Origin: Streptomyces muensis
Lineage (GTDB): Bacteria > Actinomycetota > Actinomycetes > Streptomycetales > Streptomycetaceae
DNA length: 33,107 nt
Assembly (NCBI RefSeq): GCF_021474425.1
Contig: NZ_JAKEIP010000079.1
Location: 1-33,107, forward strand
Reading direction: 5' to 3'
Shown: piece by piece, positions 8,261 to 15,837 of the stretch
How positions within the stretch are numbered: position 1 is the first letter of the stretch
Layout: the number at the start of each line of letters is the position of its first letter
The notes under the pieces: model-generated
What the model was told of the DNA's origin: nothing
The model's database searches: none
The model's input: the letters and a program-made list of their open reading frames with translations, nothing else
Translations under genes and position numbers: made by a program

Positions 8261-8781
8261 CGAGCAGCCCCCGTGAGCCGGAGGCGCTGGGCGGCGCCCG
8301 TACGGTCGGTGGACATCGGTACGCCCCGTACCAGGGATCCGGCGCGGGAGGGGTGGACGAGGCCCAGAGCCCAGGAGCCGCCGTCGGCGGCGGGGCCGAA
8401 CCATGCGTCATGACCGGTGCGGCCGACGCCGGACAGCAGCTCGGCGGTCAGCTGCGGGGTGTCCATTCCGACGAGCAGTGCGGGGCCGCGGTCACAGTGC
8501 GCGAAGGCGCCCGCGATCCGCTCGTCAAGGCCCCCGGTCTCCTGGGGCACCACCTCGAATCCGGGCGGCAGCCAGGGCCCGGGATCGCCGTCCAGGACGA
8601 GGACCCTGCGCCGGGCAGGGGCGCGGAGCACCATGTGGAGGGTGTCGGTGAGGAAGGCTCCAACCCATGTGGCCGCTTCCTGCGAGGTGTAGGGCGGCGT
8701 AAGCCGGGTCTTGACCCGTCCGGGCACCGGTTCCTTGGCAATCACCAGCAGCGCGGCGGGCCCTGTGGGCGCGGCGGTCAT
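8257..8781 (-). CDS. DUF2064 / TIGR04282-type nucleotidyl-sugar transferase, possibly C-terminally shortened
   Basis: 174 residues. The N-terminal motif AKEPVPGRVKTRL (15-27) is the nucleotide-binding loop of this GT-A-like family. Next come LVGMDTPQL (103-111) with the metal-binding Asp, and FGPAADGGSWALGL (128-141). Start ATG 8781 overlaps the GT2 stop as ATGA. The product ends TDRTGAAQRLRLTGAAR; relatives usually run on for some 25-40 more residues containing an Asp-rich conserved ending. This copy is therefore probably truncated, though the active-site loops remain. Proposed roles of the family (arsenosugar or other glycosyl transfer) are uncertain. Confidence 0.8.
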   Translation of the reverse strand: MTAAPTGPAALLVIAKEPVPGRVKTRLTPPYTSQEAATWVGAFLTDTLHMVLRAPARRRVLVLDGDPGPWLPPGFEVVPQETGGLDERIAGAFAHCDRGPALLVGMDTPQLTAELLSGVGRTGHDAWFGPAADGGSWALGLVHPSRAGSLVRGVPMSTDRTGAAQRLRLTGAAR

Positions 8782-9434
8782 CGCGCACCCCCTGGAAGCG
8801 TCGCGATCGGGCCGGTGACGGGACACTCGGCGAGGACAGTGCGCATGTCCCGTACCGCCCGCCAGGTAACAAGCCAGGTGCCGGTCACCTTCGAACGGCC
8901 CGTGCGCGGGTGGTAGGGCGCGTCTGTCTCCTGCATCCGCCAGCCTGCGTCAGCCGCCCGGACCACCATCTGCTGCGGGTGGCCGGAACGCCGGTCGGTC
9001 AGCCCGAGTGCCGGCAGAGGCTTGCCACGAGCCGCTCGCATGGAGCCGAGGTCGCACAGGGCCAGACCGGTACGGCGGTGGATCAGGCGGGCCAGTTCGA
9101 GATTCGCCAGCCTTGCGTGCAGGGGCCAAGCTCCGAAGGTGGTCCGCCGGCGGCGGCCCAACACCAGGTCGGCCGAGCCGTCGAGAACGGGCCCGACCAC
9201 CCGCGGCAGCAGGTGGGGGTCGAGGGATGCGTCGAAGTCGCAGAAGCCGACAATGTCGGCCGTGGCGGCGGTCAGCCCCGCTCGGCAGGCGGAGTCGGAG
9301 GAGCCTTTGTCGACGACAATCGCACGCCAGCCGGGCGGGATCCGATCCAGCACCCACGGCAGGGCTTCGGCTTCGTCGAGGCAGGGCAGCACGACGTCCA
9401 CGGATGGAGGGGTTGTCTCGATCACCCCACTCAC
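8778..9434 (-). CDS. Glycosyltransferase family 2 with internal deletion
   Basis: 218 residues from GTG 9434 (GTG 9425 is equally possible; no strong ribosome binding site). GT2 features: VDVVLPCLDEAEALPWVLDR (12-31), IVVDKGSSDSACRAGL (39-54), FCDFDASLDPHLLP with the DxD-type metal site (64-77), and GLTDRRSGHPQQMVVRAADA downstream. Family members read VVDNGSTDGSA followed by about 18-20 residues (a helix and strand with a PRRGFGAA-like motif) before CHAGL. Here that stretch is absent in frame and Asn is replaced by Lys. The missing part belongs to the nucleotide-sugar pocket, so activity is doubtful. It is the first gene of the coupled operon. Confidence 0.75.
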   Translation of the reverse strand: MSGVIETTPPSVDVVLPCLDEAEALPWVLDRIPPGWRAIVVDKGSSDSACRAGLTAATADIVGFCDFDASLDPHLLPRVVGPVLDGSADLVLGRRRRTTFGAWPLHARLANLELARLIHRRTGLALCDLGSMRAARGKPLPALGLTDRRSGHPQQMVVRAADAGWRMQETDAPYHPRTGRSKVTGTWLVTWRAVRDMRTVLAECPVTGPIATLPGGAR

Positions 9435-9976
9435 CCTACGAACGCAAAGAAGGCATAAGGGACTTGGTGTCCTTACAGATCGCTGACGTCGCCCGCCGCT
9501 CCCCAAACCGGTGGGCCGCCGCCCGACGGCCAGCATCGCGGTGCGGGGCAAGATCGCGTATGTCATGAACGCGGACGGCGAGGGCAGTGTCCAGGGCTTC
9601 CGGATCACCCACCAGCGGAGGACTCAGGCCACTGCAAGGCTCATAACGCTCACTGGGCCTCGACAACGAGAACGTGCCGTTCGCCATCAGCTTCGACAGG
9701 ACCGGCAGGCGGATGCTGGCCGCCGAGGCCGAGAAGTCCAGAGTGCCCAGTTACCAGCTCCACCGTGCCGGCAAGCTGAAGGTGCTTGAGAAACACTGGC
9801 CAACGGCCAGGAAGTCCTGTTCTGGCTGGAGCACGCGGGCATCTACTTCTACGGCGGCAACCCCGGCAACTCCACCGTCAGCGGCTACCGCATGGGCAAG
9901 CACGGAAGGCTCGCCCTGACCGACGAGGTCGGCATCGAGAAGAACGGATCTCTCACGAAGGTCACCACCACCGAGG

Positions 9977-9981
9977 GCCTC
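9977..9981. repeat. Target-site duplication, left copy
   Basis: GCCTC directly abuts the left inverted repeat and is repeated at 12007-12011 directly after the outer right inverted repeat. Confidence 0.75.
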
Positions 9982-10001
9982 CACGGCAGCTGTAGTTCCG
10001 G
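9982..10001 (+). repeat. Left terminal inverted repeat of the IS701-like unit
   Basis: Twenty bases (CACGGCAGCTGTAGTTCCGG) perfectly complementary to 11419-11438 and 11987-12006. After the 20th base a looser match continues (GTCA and CTGGTC appear in both ends). Confidence 0.9.
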
Positions 10002-10073
10002 CGTCAGGGCTGGTCAGCGTTTCGCCGGGGGTTGGTGAGGGCGCGGGTACGGCCACCGTGATCATGAACGTTT

Positions 10074-11417
10074 GTGAGGACGATCAAGGACGCGGTGGCT
10101 ATGGAGGCGACGATAGCCGAGCAGGCGTGGGCCAGGGCATTCGGGGCCGCGATGGAGACGATCGTGGGCTGCTTCGCGCGGCGTGAAGCCCGCGCCACAG
10201 CAGCGGAGTTGACGGCGGGGCTGTTGCTGGAACTGGACACCCGCAACTGCTGGACACTGGCGCAGGCGCTCGGGCACGCCGGCCCGCACAGGCTGCAGCA
10301 CCTGCTCTCCCGGGCCCGGTTCGACCACGATGCGGCGCGAAGGGCCCTCGCCCGCCTGATCCTGGGCGAACTCGCAGGCCAGGATGCGATGTTGGTGGTG
10401 GACGAGACCGGGGACGCGAAGTCTTCCACGGACTGTGTCGGCGCCGGCCACCAGTATTCCGGCGCGCTGGGCGGAGTCGGGCTGTGCCAGGTGGCGGTGC
10501 ACCTGGCGGTGGTCACGCCGGCGGCGCGGGTGGTCATCGACCGGGCCCTGTATCTCCCGGCGGACTGGGCCGCGGACGACGAGCGACGCGAGCTGACCGG
10601 AGTACCGGACGAGATCGGGTTCGCCACGAAGCCGCAGCAGGCGGTGGCCATGGTCTCCGGCGCCCTCGACGCCGGGGCACAGGCACGCTGGTTCGCGGGT
10701 GACGAGGTGTACTCGGGGCGGCAGTTGCGCCGCGACATCCGGGCCCTGGGACTGGGCTACACGGTCGGCGTCGCCGCGACGCACCAGGTCACGGACGGGA
10801 CCGGACGCCGGTGGGAGGCCTGCAAGATACTCAACAAGGTGCGGCCACGGCAGTGGATGCGGCGGGCGACCGGCCACGGCACGAAGGGCACCCGCGAATA
10901 CGACTGGGCCTGGCTCGACATCCGCCCCGACGACACCCCCGAAGGACACGGGGACGGCACCAGCGTGCTCGTCGCCCGCCGTCACCGCTACACCGGCGAG
11001 GTCTCCTACTTCCGCTGCTGGACCCCCGGCGACATCGCGCTGGGCACGCTCGTGGAGGTGATCTGCCGACGCTGGCGGATCGAGGAGACCTTCCAGCTCG
11101 CCAAGGGCTTCACCGGCCTCGATCAGGGCCAGGTGACCTGCTGGAACTCCTGGATGCGCTGGTCGCTGTTCTCCTTGATCGCCCAAGCCGTGCTCGCCCT
11201 GACCCTGGCGGCCACCACGAACACAGCCCCGGCCGGACCCGGCCGTCTCGTCCCGCTGACCTGCCCGGAACTCGTACGCCTCCTGCGCGTACTCGTCCTG
11301 CCGCCGCCGGCCCGCGACCGTGACCACGCCCTGCACTGGACCACCTGGCGCCGCCGTCACCAGGCCATCTCCCGCGCCTGCCACCAGCAACGACACCTAC
11401 TTCAAGACCAGTTGTGA
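10074..11417 (+). CDS. IS701-family DDE transposase
   Basis: 447 residues from GTG 10074; ATG 10101, with AAGGA 11 bases upstream, is an alternative start. The RNase-H-like core has LVVDETGDAKSS (Asp about 110), WFAGDEVYSG (Asp about 210) and the YREK-like WRIEETFQLAKG (Glu about 337), the arrangement of IS701/IS4-type transposases. The frame is open and all three acidic residues are present, so the enzyme could be active. The 3' end of the gene runs nearly to the inner right inverted repeat, with the stop at 11415-11417 only two bases before it. A divergent copy of the last 120 bases recurs at 11880-12006. Confidence 0.92.
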   Translation: MRTIKDAVAMEATIAEQAWARAFGAAMETIVGCFARREARATAAELTAGLLLELDTRNCWTLAQALGHAGPHRLQHLLSRARFDHDAARRALARLILGELAGQDAMLVVDETGDAKSSTDCVGAGHQYSGALGGVGLCQVAVHLAVVTPAARVVIDRALYLPADWAADDERRELTGVPDEIGFATKPQQAVAMVSGALDAGAQARWFAGDEVYSGRQLRRDIRALGLGYTVGVAATHQVTDGTGRRWEACKILNKVRPRQWMRRATGHGTKGTREYDWAWLDIRPDDTPEGHGDGTSVLVARRHRYTGEVSYFRCWTPGDIALGTLVEVICRRWRIEETFQLAKGFTGLDQGQVTCWNSWMRWSLFSLIAQAVLALTLAATTNTAPAGPGRLVPLTCPELVRLLRVLVLPPPARDRDHALHWTTWRRRHQAISRACHQQRHLLQDQL

Positions 11418-11418
11418 C

Positions 11419-11438
11419 CCGGAACTACAGCTGCCGTG
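11419..11438 (-). repeat. Inner right inverted repeat
   Basis: Perfect 20-bp complement of the left end. It defines a conventional 1,457-bp IS (9982-11438), but no target duplication is found beside it. Confidence 0.85.
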
Positions 11439-11484
11439 TCTGACTACCACCTAGGCGGTCATCGTCGAACGCACCCTGAAACGT

Positions 11485-11555
11485 TATAGGTACACAACGC
11501 TACGAAGGGGGTGAGACTGATCCAGCGCGCCACTGCCTGAGCCCTACGAAGGGGG
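11485..11555 (+). promoter_or_regulatory. Leader region with two CTACGAAGGGGG repeats before the passenger gene
   Basis: A TATAGG hexamer at 11485-11490 could be a -10 element; no good -35 is visible. CTACGAAGGGGG occurs at 11500-11511 and again at 11544-11555, exactly 44 bp apart. The second copy supplies the ribosome binding site of the ATG at 11560. The first is followed by GTGAGACTG and a stop eight codons later, which is too close to its purine run to be a convincing leader peptide. Confidence 0.4.
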
Positions 11556-11559
11556 AAAC

Positions 11560-11859
11560 ATGCGCACCCGTACCCGCCGAATCAAGATCGGCCTGACGTC
11601 AGCTGCGATTCTTCTGTCCAGCGCGGGTCTTGGCCTGACCACCGCCTCCCCGGCCTCCGCGGCCTGCAACGTCGGTTCCGGAATCATCCGCGACACGGCA
11701 TGGGCGCACAACCCGTGCAGCGTGAAGCTCTACCGGAAATTCGTGTGGGGCGGCGCGCCGGACAGTCCGTGCTACATCTTCAGGCCGGGGGACACCAAAC
11801 ACAATGAAAAGCCGGCCAACTTCCGCTGGGCCACCTTCGACGGCATGAAGTCCTGCTGA
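11560..11859 (+). CDS. Small secreted cysteine-containing protein (IS passenger)
   Basis: 99 residues. It has a clear signal peptide: the basic start MRTRTRRIKIG, the hydrophobic core AAILLSSAGLGLTTA, and the cleavage motif ASA before AC at about residues 34-35. The mature part of about 65 residues has four cysteines, with the last as the final residue, and the motif SPCYIFRPGDTKHNEKPANF. Two disulphides are plausible after secretion. I do not recognise the family and see no enzymatic motif. GAAGGGGG lies five bases before the ATG. It lies wholly inside the IS701-like unit, between the two right ends, so it may move with it. Possible roles include an inhibitor or small exported effector, without direct support. 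Confidence 0.8.
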   Translation: MRTRTRRIKIGLTSAAILLSSAGLGLTTASPASAACNVGSGIIRDTAWAHNPCSVKLYRKFVWGGAPDSPCYIFRPGDTKHNEKPANFRWATFDGMKSC

Positions 11860-11879
11860 GGGCATTCGCGCGATCTTGC

Positions 11880-12006
11880 AGCGGCCCGCGACCACGCCCT
11901 GCACTGGACCGCCTGGCGCCGCCACCACCAGGCCACCGCCCGCGCCTGTCACCAGCAATGACACCTACTTCAAGACCAGTTGTGACCCGGAACTACAGCT
12001 GCCGTG
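11880..12006 (+). repeat. Duplicate of the transposase 3' end with outer right inverted repeat
   Basis: This segment repeats the end of the transposase gene (codons for DHALHWTTWRRRHQ onward) with scattered substitutions and a 6-base gap. The last 47 bases (11960-12006) are identical to 11392-11438. A C-to-T change turns the CAACGA codon pair into CAATGA, creating an early stop, so it cannot contribute protein. It provides the outer right end that the inserted unit used. Confidence 0.85.
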
Positions 12007-12011
12007 GCCTC
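12007..12011. repeat. Target-site duplication, right copy
   Basis: GCCTC immediately after the outer right inverted repeat, matching 9977-9981; the interrupted gene resumes in frame from here. Confidence 0.75.
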
Positions 12012-12056
12012 CCCGCATTCGCCGAGTCCGGCATGGAAGGCATCGCCACGGTGTGA

Positions 12057-12528
12057 GGCCATGCCCAGCGAGGCAAGAGCACCTACACAGAGCGACACCA
12101 AGAAATGGCTGCCCTGCCGAGGGGTCGGTGGGGAGCCATACCTTGCCCAAGCCCACAGGGCAGGGATCCGATCACCGGAATTCGTGTTGACCGCGGGACA
12201 TCTCGCACTTCATCTCTGTGTTGCGGAATTACGGTCCCGCGGTCCCGTCACGTCAGCCCGGCGCACCCAGCCGAATTCGACAGCCGAGGAGCAGCCCTAC
12301 CCATCTCACAGCAACCGGGCCCTACTGAGTGATCACGGATCGATGCACGCCACAGGGCCACGAAGAGCGGTGCCGGCGCCAGGACATCAGCCTGGTGTTT
12401 GCCAGCAAAGACTCAGCTCGAATACGGCCGAGCATCTCGGACTCATGTCACCACAACCAGGCTGCAGTGACATACATCAGGACGCTGAAGGTGGCTACGG
12501 ATTCGACGTAGGCGGCCGCAACGAAGGA
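12057..12528. other. Non-coding stretch, nothing recognised
   Basis: About 470 bases between the end of the lactonase-like pseudogene and the terminator of the DUF1996 gene. The base composition is less G+C-rich than the neighbouring genes. Several open frames exist, but none has a plausible ribosome binding site together with family resemblance. It is probably decayed sequence. Confidence 0.5.
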
Positions 12529-12565
12529 AGGCCTGCCCGGGGTAGGAACGGCCGCGGGCAGGCCT
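12529..12565 (-). terminator. Rho-independent-type terminator of the DUF1996 gene
   Basis: AGGCCTGCCC (12529-12538) pairs perfectly with GGGCAGGCCT (12556-12565), with one further G-C pair inside and a loop of about 15 bases. Read on the minus strand it starts 19 bases after the DUF1996 stop and is followed by TTCCTTCGTT, a moderately T-rich tail. Confidence 0.7.
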
Positions 12566-12584
12566 GAGGCTCAGTTCATCGCGG

Positions 12585-14102
12585 TCACTGGCAATTCTGG
12601 CCGGCGTTTATGCATTCCACCATCCGGTTCATCAGCTGCTCGTCGAAAACGTTGACGAAGTCTCCATGGTCGGTCACCGGCTTGTGCAACTGCTCGGGGA
12701 AACCGTCCACAGAGAAGAATGGACTCGACTGTCCATTGTCGTTGAGGCTCGGCGGGGCGATGTCGTAAACCAGGCGCTGTACCAGCTGCGGAATGGCTTG
12801 GAAGCCGTTCGGGCAGGCACCGGTATTCGGGTCGGCGAACGCGACATGATCGCGATGGTTGGCGCTGTCGATGTTCTGACCGTCCCAGCAACTCTGGAAC
12901 TTGGAGGTACGAACCACGCTGCTGCCTTCGGGACAAATCGGATACCTGTCCGTCAGTTGCCGATCCTCGAAGCCGGTGCAACTCCACGCGGCGTTGGCAT
13001 TGGCCGTTCCGTTGGTGAACGCCTTGGCGTCTCCGGTGATGATGCGCAGGAACTTCGGCATCGCCACGACCTTGCTGCTCGGGTTGCCCACGTACTCCAG
13101 GGTCACCTCTGACGCGTTGAGGATCTTGCCGACGTTGCCCTCCGCACCGCCGCCCTGCTGGTTGGCGTCGAACTCCTCGGTGCCGTCCTGCAGACGGAGA
13201 ACCGGCCAGTAGTACGACGACTTGTCCCCCTGATTCCGGCACGTGGTCTCCCCGGCCGCGAACTCCTCGTTGCCGGCGAAGGCGTCGTTCGCCTGGTTGC
13301 CTACGTAGTCGTGTGTGTGGTGCGCCCCGTTGTCGACGCCGGGCGCGACGATCACGTTGTCAGTGTTGTACAGCTTGTTCTCGTTCACACCGCAATCGGT
13401 GGTGAACTTGCCGAGCGAGGCGTTCTGTTGGTTCTGCGGGACGCTGACATTGGGCTGGACACTGGTGATGTCCACGAAGTCGGCGGCGACTGGGCCATTG
13501 CCTGCCTGTCCACCGTTGGCGGCATCCCCTCCCTCGTTCCCCTGGTCCTGCCCGTTCCCCAGTTCCTGCCCCTGGCCGTTCTGATTCTCGCCCTTGCCGG
13601 TGCCGGCCTGGTTGCCCGAGGCGCGGAGCGTACAGGCGGCAAGAGATTCCAGGCCCTGCGGCCGGTCAGCCACCCGGTCGAGGGCGATCATGATGCGCTC
13701 GATAGTCGCGGTCCGCTTGTCCTTCAGCGGGCCCATTACCGCGTTGTCTGCGAACTTGCTGTCCTGGCGTATGACTCGGGTCGAGTCCTGCAACCGCTTG
13801 TAGGCTTCCGCGACTTGCTGGTCCAGAAGCGCAAGTTCCTTGTCAACCTCCGACTTGGCCTGGTCGGGTACCTGACGCAGCCGGGTTCCGACGTCGGGGC
13901 AGTCGATGGTGGCGGATCCCGCCTCCATGGCTTGGCCGATGGCGTCCTGCGGCGAACTCCTGGTGGTGTTGCCGCTCCCGCTCTCACCGGCGGAGGCATA
14001 CACATTCGCCACCACCACCCCTCCAGCCCCCAGGGCAGTCGCCGCCAGTGCGGCGACTGCCCGGCGGGCCCTTTTTGATCGCTTGCGTGTATTTCGTGGC
14101 AT
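12585..14102 (-). CDS. Secreted DUF1996 domain protein
   Basis: 505 residues from ATG 14102, chosen because AAAGGAG precedes it and a signal peptide follows (basic MPRNTRKRSKRARR, then AVAALAATALGAGGVVVANV). Residues about 65-180 form a helical, probably coiled segment (DQAKSEVDKELALLDQQVAE). Next is a Gly/Asn/Gln-rich linker (GKGENQNGQGQELGNGQDQG), then the DUF1996 domain from about 240. Family hallmarks include VDNGAHHTHDYVGNQ, a long stretch with paired cysteines (TTCRNQGDKSSYYWPVLRL) and SANHRDHVAFADP near the end. In Streptomyces such proteins are exported and often found among polysaccharide-degradation secretomes; biochemical activity is not settled. It is transcribed alone and ends at a strong terminator. 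Confidence 0.88.
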   Translation of the reverse strand: MPRNTRKRSKRARRAVAALAATALGAGGVVVANVYASAGESGSGNTTRSSPQDAIGQAMEAGSATIDCPDVGTRLRQVPDQAKSEVDKELALLDQQVAEAYKRLQDSTRVIRQDSKFADNAVMGPLKDKRTATIERIMIALDRVADRPQGLESLAACTLRASGNQAGTGKGENQNGQGQELGNGQDQGNEGGDAANGGQAGNGPVAADFVDITSVQPNVSVPQNQQNASLGKFTTDCGVNENKLYNTDNVIVAPGVDNGAHHTHDYVGNQANDAFAGNEEFAAGETTCRNQGDKSSYYWPVLRLQDGTEEFDANQQGGGAEGNVGKILNASEVTLEYVGNPSSKVVAMPKFLRIITGDAKAFTNGTANANAAWSCTGFEDRQLTDRYPICPEGSSVVRTSKFQSCWDGQNIDSANHRDHVAFADPNTGACPNGFQAIPQLVQRLVYDIAPPSLNDNGQSSPFFSVDGFPEQLHKPVTDHGDFVNVFDEQLMNRMVECINAGQNCQ

Positions 14103-14399
14103 GGGACTCCTTTGAGAGATCTCGTTCGAGCCGCCACGGCGCCGCTGTCGGTCGCCGCGCGGTCGAGTTCGCGAAGCTGGATTCGTGGGGCGGACGATCG
14201 AGGGCTCGGTCACTCTGCCCGTGATGCCGGAGCCGGTTTCGCCGACCGTTCAAGTGCCGCCCGTCTCCCGTAACCTCGCAACCAGAGTTACGGATGTGGC
14301 AGGCCGCATGAGCGGAATCGAATGCCTCGTCAGGCTCTTGTAAGGATTGGCGGGACCAGGCCCTGTCCCTCCGGAAGAGGGCAGACCTTCGCGCACAAA

Positions 14400-14942
14400 T
14401 CTTCACGTGGGGCACGACGAGGTATACGGGTTCGCGGCCCAACGACCCCTGGCCGACGGGTATCGCACGCTCTTGATGGACCGCCGCGGCCACGGTCGCA
14501 GCCCTGATACTGCCCGCAGCGACTTCGACACCGACGCCGACCAACTGGTGGAACTGCTGGCGCGACAAACCGAAGGCGCACACTAGGTCGGCCACGGCAA
14601 TGGCGGCCTGGCAGCCATGCTCGCTGCCGGACGTCATCCCGAACTTGTGCGGTCATTGCCTCTGATTCAGCCAGCCGCGTTCCCTGCGGCCACTGACCAC
14701 CCGGCCGTCAAGACCATACTGCACCGATTACGAGGGAGCGCCGGTGTGCCAGAGTCGGTGACGCCGGAGCATTACCCGCGCGCCAGAGCTGTACCGCACG
14801 TACGCGGGCGAACCCCTAATTGCCTGCGCCGAGGCCGTAGCCGACTCTGTCGGCGCCCGACTGCTACGTGTCCCCGGCTACTACCCGCACACCCAGCAAT
14901 CCGTCGCGGTCAACGCCGCCCTGCGCGAACTGTGTAAATGGT
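14400..14942 (+). pseudogene. Alpha/beta hydrolase, decayed
   Basis: The frame reads PLADGYRTLLMDRRGHGRSP then DTARSDFDTDADQLVELLAR, then hits a TAG at 14584-14586. It resumes in the same frame as VGHGNGGLAAMLAAGRHPEL. The nucleophile elbow normally reads GHSNGG, so the catalytic Ser is Gly here. After EHYPRA a frameshift near 14785 is needed to read ELYRTYAGEPLIACAEAVAD and VPGYYPHTQQSVAVNAALRE. The family's N-terminal HG loop is missing or unrecognisable. One nonsense codon, one frameshift and loss of the nucleophile make it a pseudogene. The region 14943-15193 that follows holds nothing I recognise. Confidence 0.7.
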
Positions 14943-15193
14943 CGGCACCAACTGCCGCACAGCCTCACAAAACAATCGCTCCGTCGCAGCTCTCCATGAG
15001 CCAAGGGAGTCCGTCGGCACGACACATTTTGTGTTCCAGAGAACATCAGCACCGCTCGGCGAATGCGTCATCACCACGCAGCCACGCGTCGATGCTCAAG
15101 CCGTGGCCAGTTAGGGGTGGATGGCTCCGTCTCCCAAACAGCCGAATCGTCGCACCGGTCACGCCCGTCCCGCTGCGGCAGCGGCACGCGCAT

Positions 15194-15706
15194 CTACGAC
15201 GGCCAGGGCGATGCATCGGTGACGGGGACGCCTTCCAAAGGAAGGCGGTCTCGGTAGTACTCCGACTCCAACCAGTCCTCTTTCACGAAGATCGGCCGCG
15301 AAATCCGCACGCCACCGACCTCCTGTGCGCGAAGAAGAACCCCCAGATCGGTCAGGGCGAGGGAGTCATCGAGGGTGTACAACAGGCAACTCCCGTGCTC
15401 GGCGGCGTAGTCAAGGAGGAACTGGTGCACCTGCTCGGGATCGCGGCCGGCCAGTGCAAAGTCCGCTAGCAAGACCTGCGGACCCGTGACCGCCTCCGGG
15501 GCAATGCACGCCAACTTGCCCGCGTCGTAGAACACCTTCACCCCGTCGGCGAAGTCTTCCTGCTCGTAGGGACCGCCCGCTCGTTTCTGCGGCTCAGAGA
15601 CCCGGAGCGCGTCGGCGACCTCGGCCGGGCTCATCCCGAGCCGCAGTGGCCCCAGCCCGGCTCCGGGCAGCAACTCCCAGTGCTCCCGTCCCTCGCCTGC
15701 GCTCAC
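15194..15706 (-). CDS. Hypothetical protein, unrecognised family
   Basis: 170 residues from GTG 15706, chosen because AAAGGGG lies 8 bases upstream; ATG 15730 in the same frame has no ribosome binding site. The sequence begins EGREHWELLPGAGLGPLRLG then MSPAEVADALRVSEPQKR, a layout seen in small cytoplasmic proteins that start with a short beta region and an LG-type turn. The middle is VKVFYDAGKLACIAPEAVTG, the end IFVKEDWLESEYYRDRLPLE. It is acidic, with no signal peptide or membrane segment. I see no catalytic motif. It could be an immunity-like or accessory protein, but that is a guess from size and acidity. It ends with a normal stop and has no operon partner. Confidence 0.7.
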   Translation of the reverse strand: MSAGEGREHWELLPGAGLGPLRLGMSPAEVADALRVSEPQKRAGGPYEQEDFADGVKVFYDAGKLACIAPEAVTGPQVLLADFALAGRDPEQVHQFLLDYAAEHGSCLLYTLDDSLALTDLGVLLRAQEVGGVRISRPIFVKEDWLESEYYRDRLPLEGVPVTDASPWPS

Positions 15707-15782
15707 GTCATCCGCCCCTTTAGTGACCATCCCCTGTGCCCCGCATCGTGTGCGAGACCAGCGCCCAAAGTGCCACCTGAAC

Positions 15783-15812
15783 TGCCCGAGCGCCAACCGA
15801 AGCGCTCGGGCA
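15783..15812 (-). terminator. Strong hairpin terminator of the permease gene
   Basis: TGCCCGAGCGC (15783-15793) and GCGCTCGGGCA (15802-15812) are perfect 11-bp complements with an 8-base TTCGGTTG-type loop on the transcribed strand. It lies 25 bases after the permease stop and upstream of the 15194-15706 gene. A U tract is lacking, as is common in Streptomyces. Confidence 0.75.
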
Positions 15813-15837
15813 CACCGCGTACCTCAGCAAGATCGTG

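Larger units (their letters stand above)
9982..12006 (+). mobile_element. IS701-like unit with passenger gene, 2,025 bp
   Basis: The left end begins with the 20-bp inverted repeat at 9982-10001, and the outer right end finishes with its perfect complement at 11987-12006. The flanks 9977-9981 and 12007-12011 are both GCCTC, and precise removal restores the reading frame of the interrupted lactonase-like gene. The unit contains an intact transposase (10074-11417), an internal identical right end (11419-11438), a secreted-protein gene (11560-11859), and a 127-bp duplicate of the transposase 3' end. The inner right end is not followed by GCCTC (it is followed by TCTGA), so the inserted unit used the outer end. 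A 5-bp duplication differs from the 4 bp I recall for IS701. Confidence 0.85.
9490..12056 (+). pseudogene. Lactonase-like beta-propeller gene, decayed and interrupted by an IS
   Basis: Fragments in changing frames match the YbhE/lactonase seven-bladed propeller family: VRGKIAYVMNADGEGSVQGF, then LGLDNENVPFAISFDRTGRR, then NGQEVLFWLEHAGIYFYGGN, then STVSGYRMGKHG, then NGSLTKVTTTEGL up to 9981. Removing the 2,025-bp insertion plus one copy of the GCCTC duplication joins EGL to PAFAESGMEGIATV and a TGA at 12054-12056, the expected C-terminus, in the same frame. Several blades are deleted and at least two frames must be changed in the upstream part, so the gene was degenerate apart from the insertion. 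The intact family hydrolyses lactones or binds sugars; many members are secreted. Confidence 0.75.

Noticed and set aside
10062..11396. 444-residue minus-strand open frame across the transposase
   Set aside because: It is the mirror of the IS701-type transposase, whose DDE motifs and inverted repeats identify the plus strand as coding.
9982..11438. Calling the element a plain 1,457-bp IS ending at the inner right repeat
   Set aside because: No target duplication flanks 11438, whereas GCCTC flanks 9982 and 12006 and frame restoration needs removal through 12006.
11511..11540. Nine-codon leader peptide frame (GTG to TGA) before the secreted protein
   Set aside because: The purine run is directly adjacent to the GTG with no spacing, and no attenuator-like hairpin follows.
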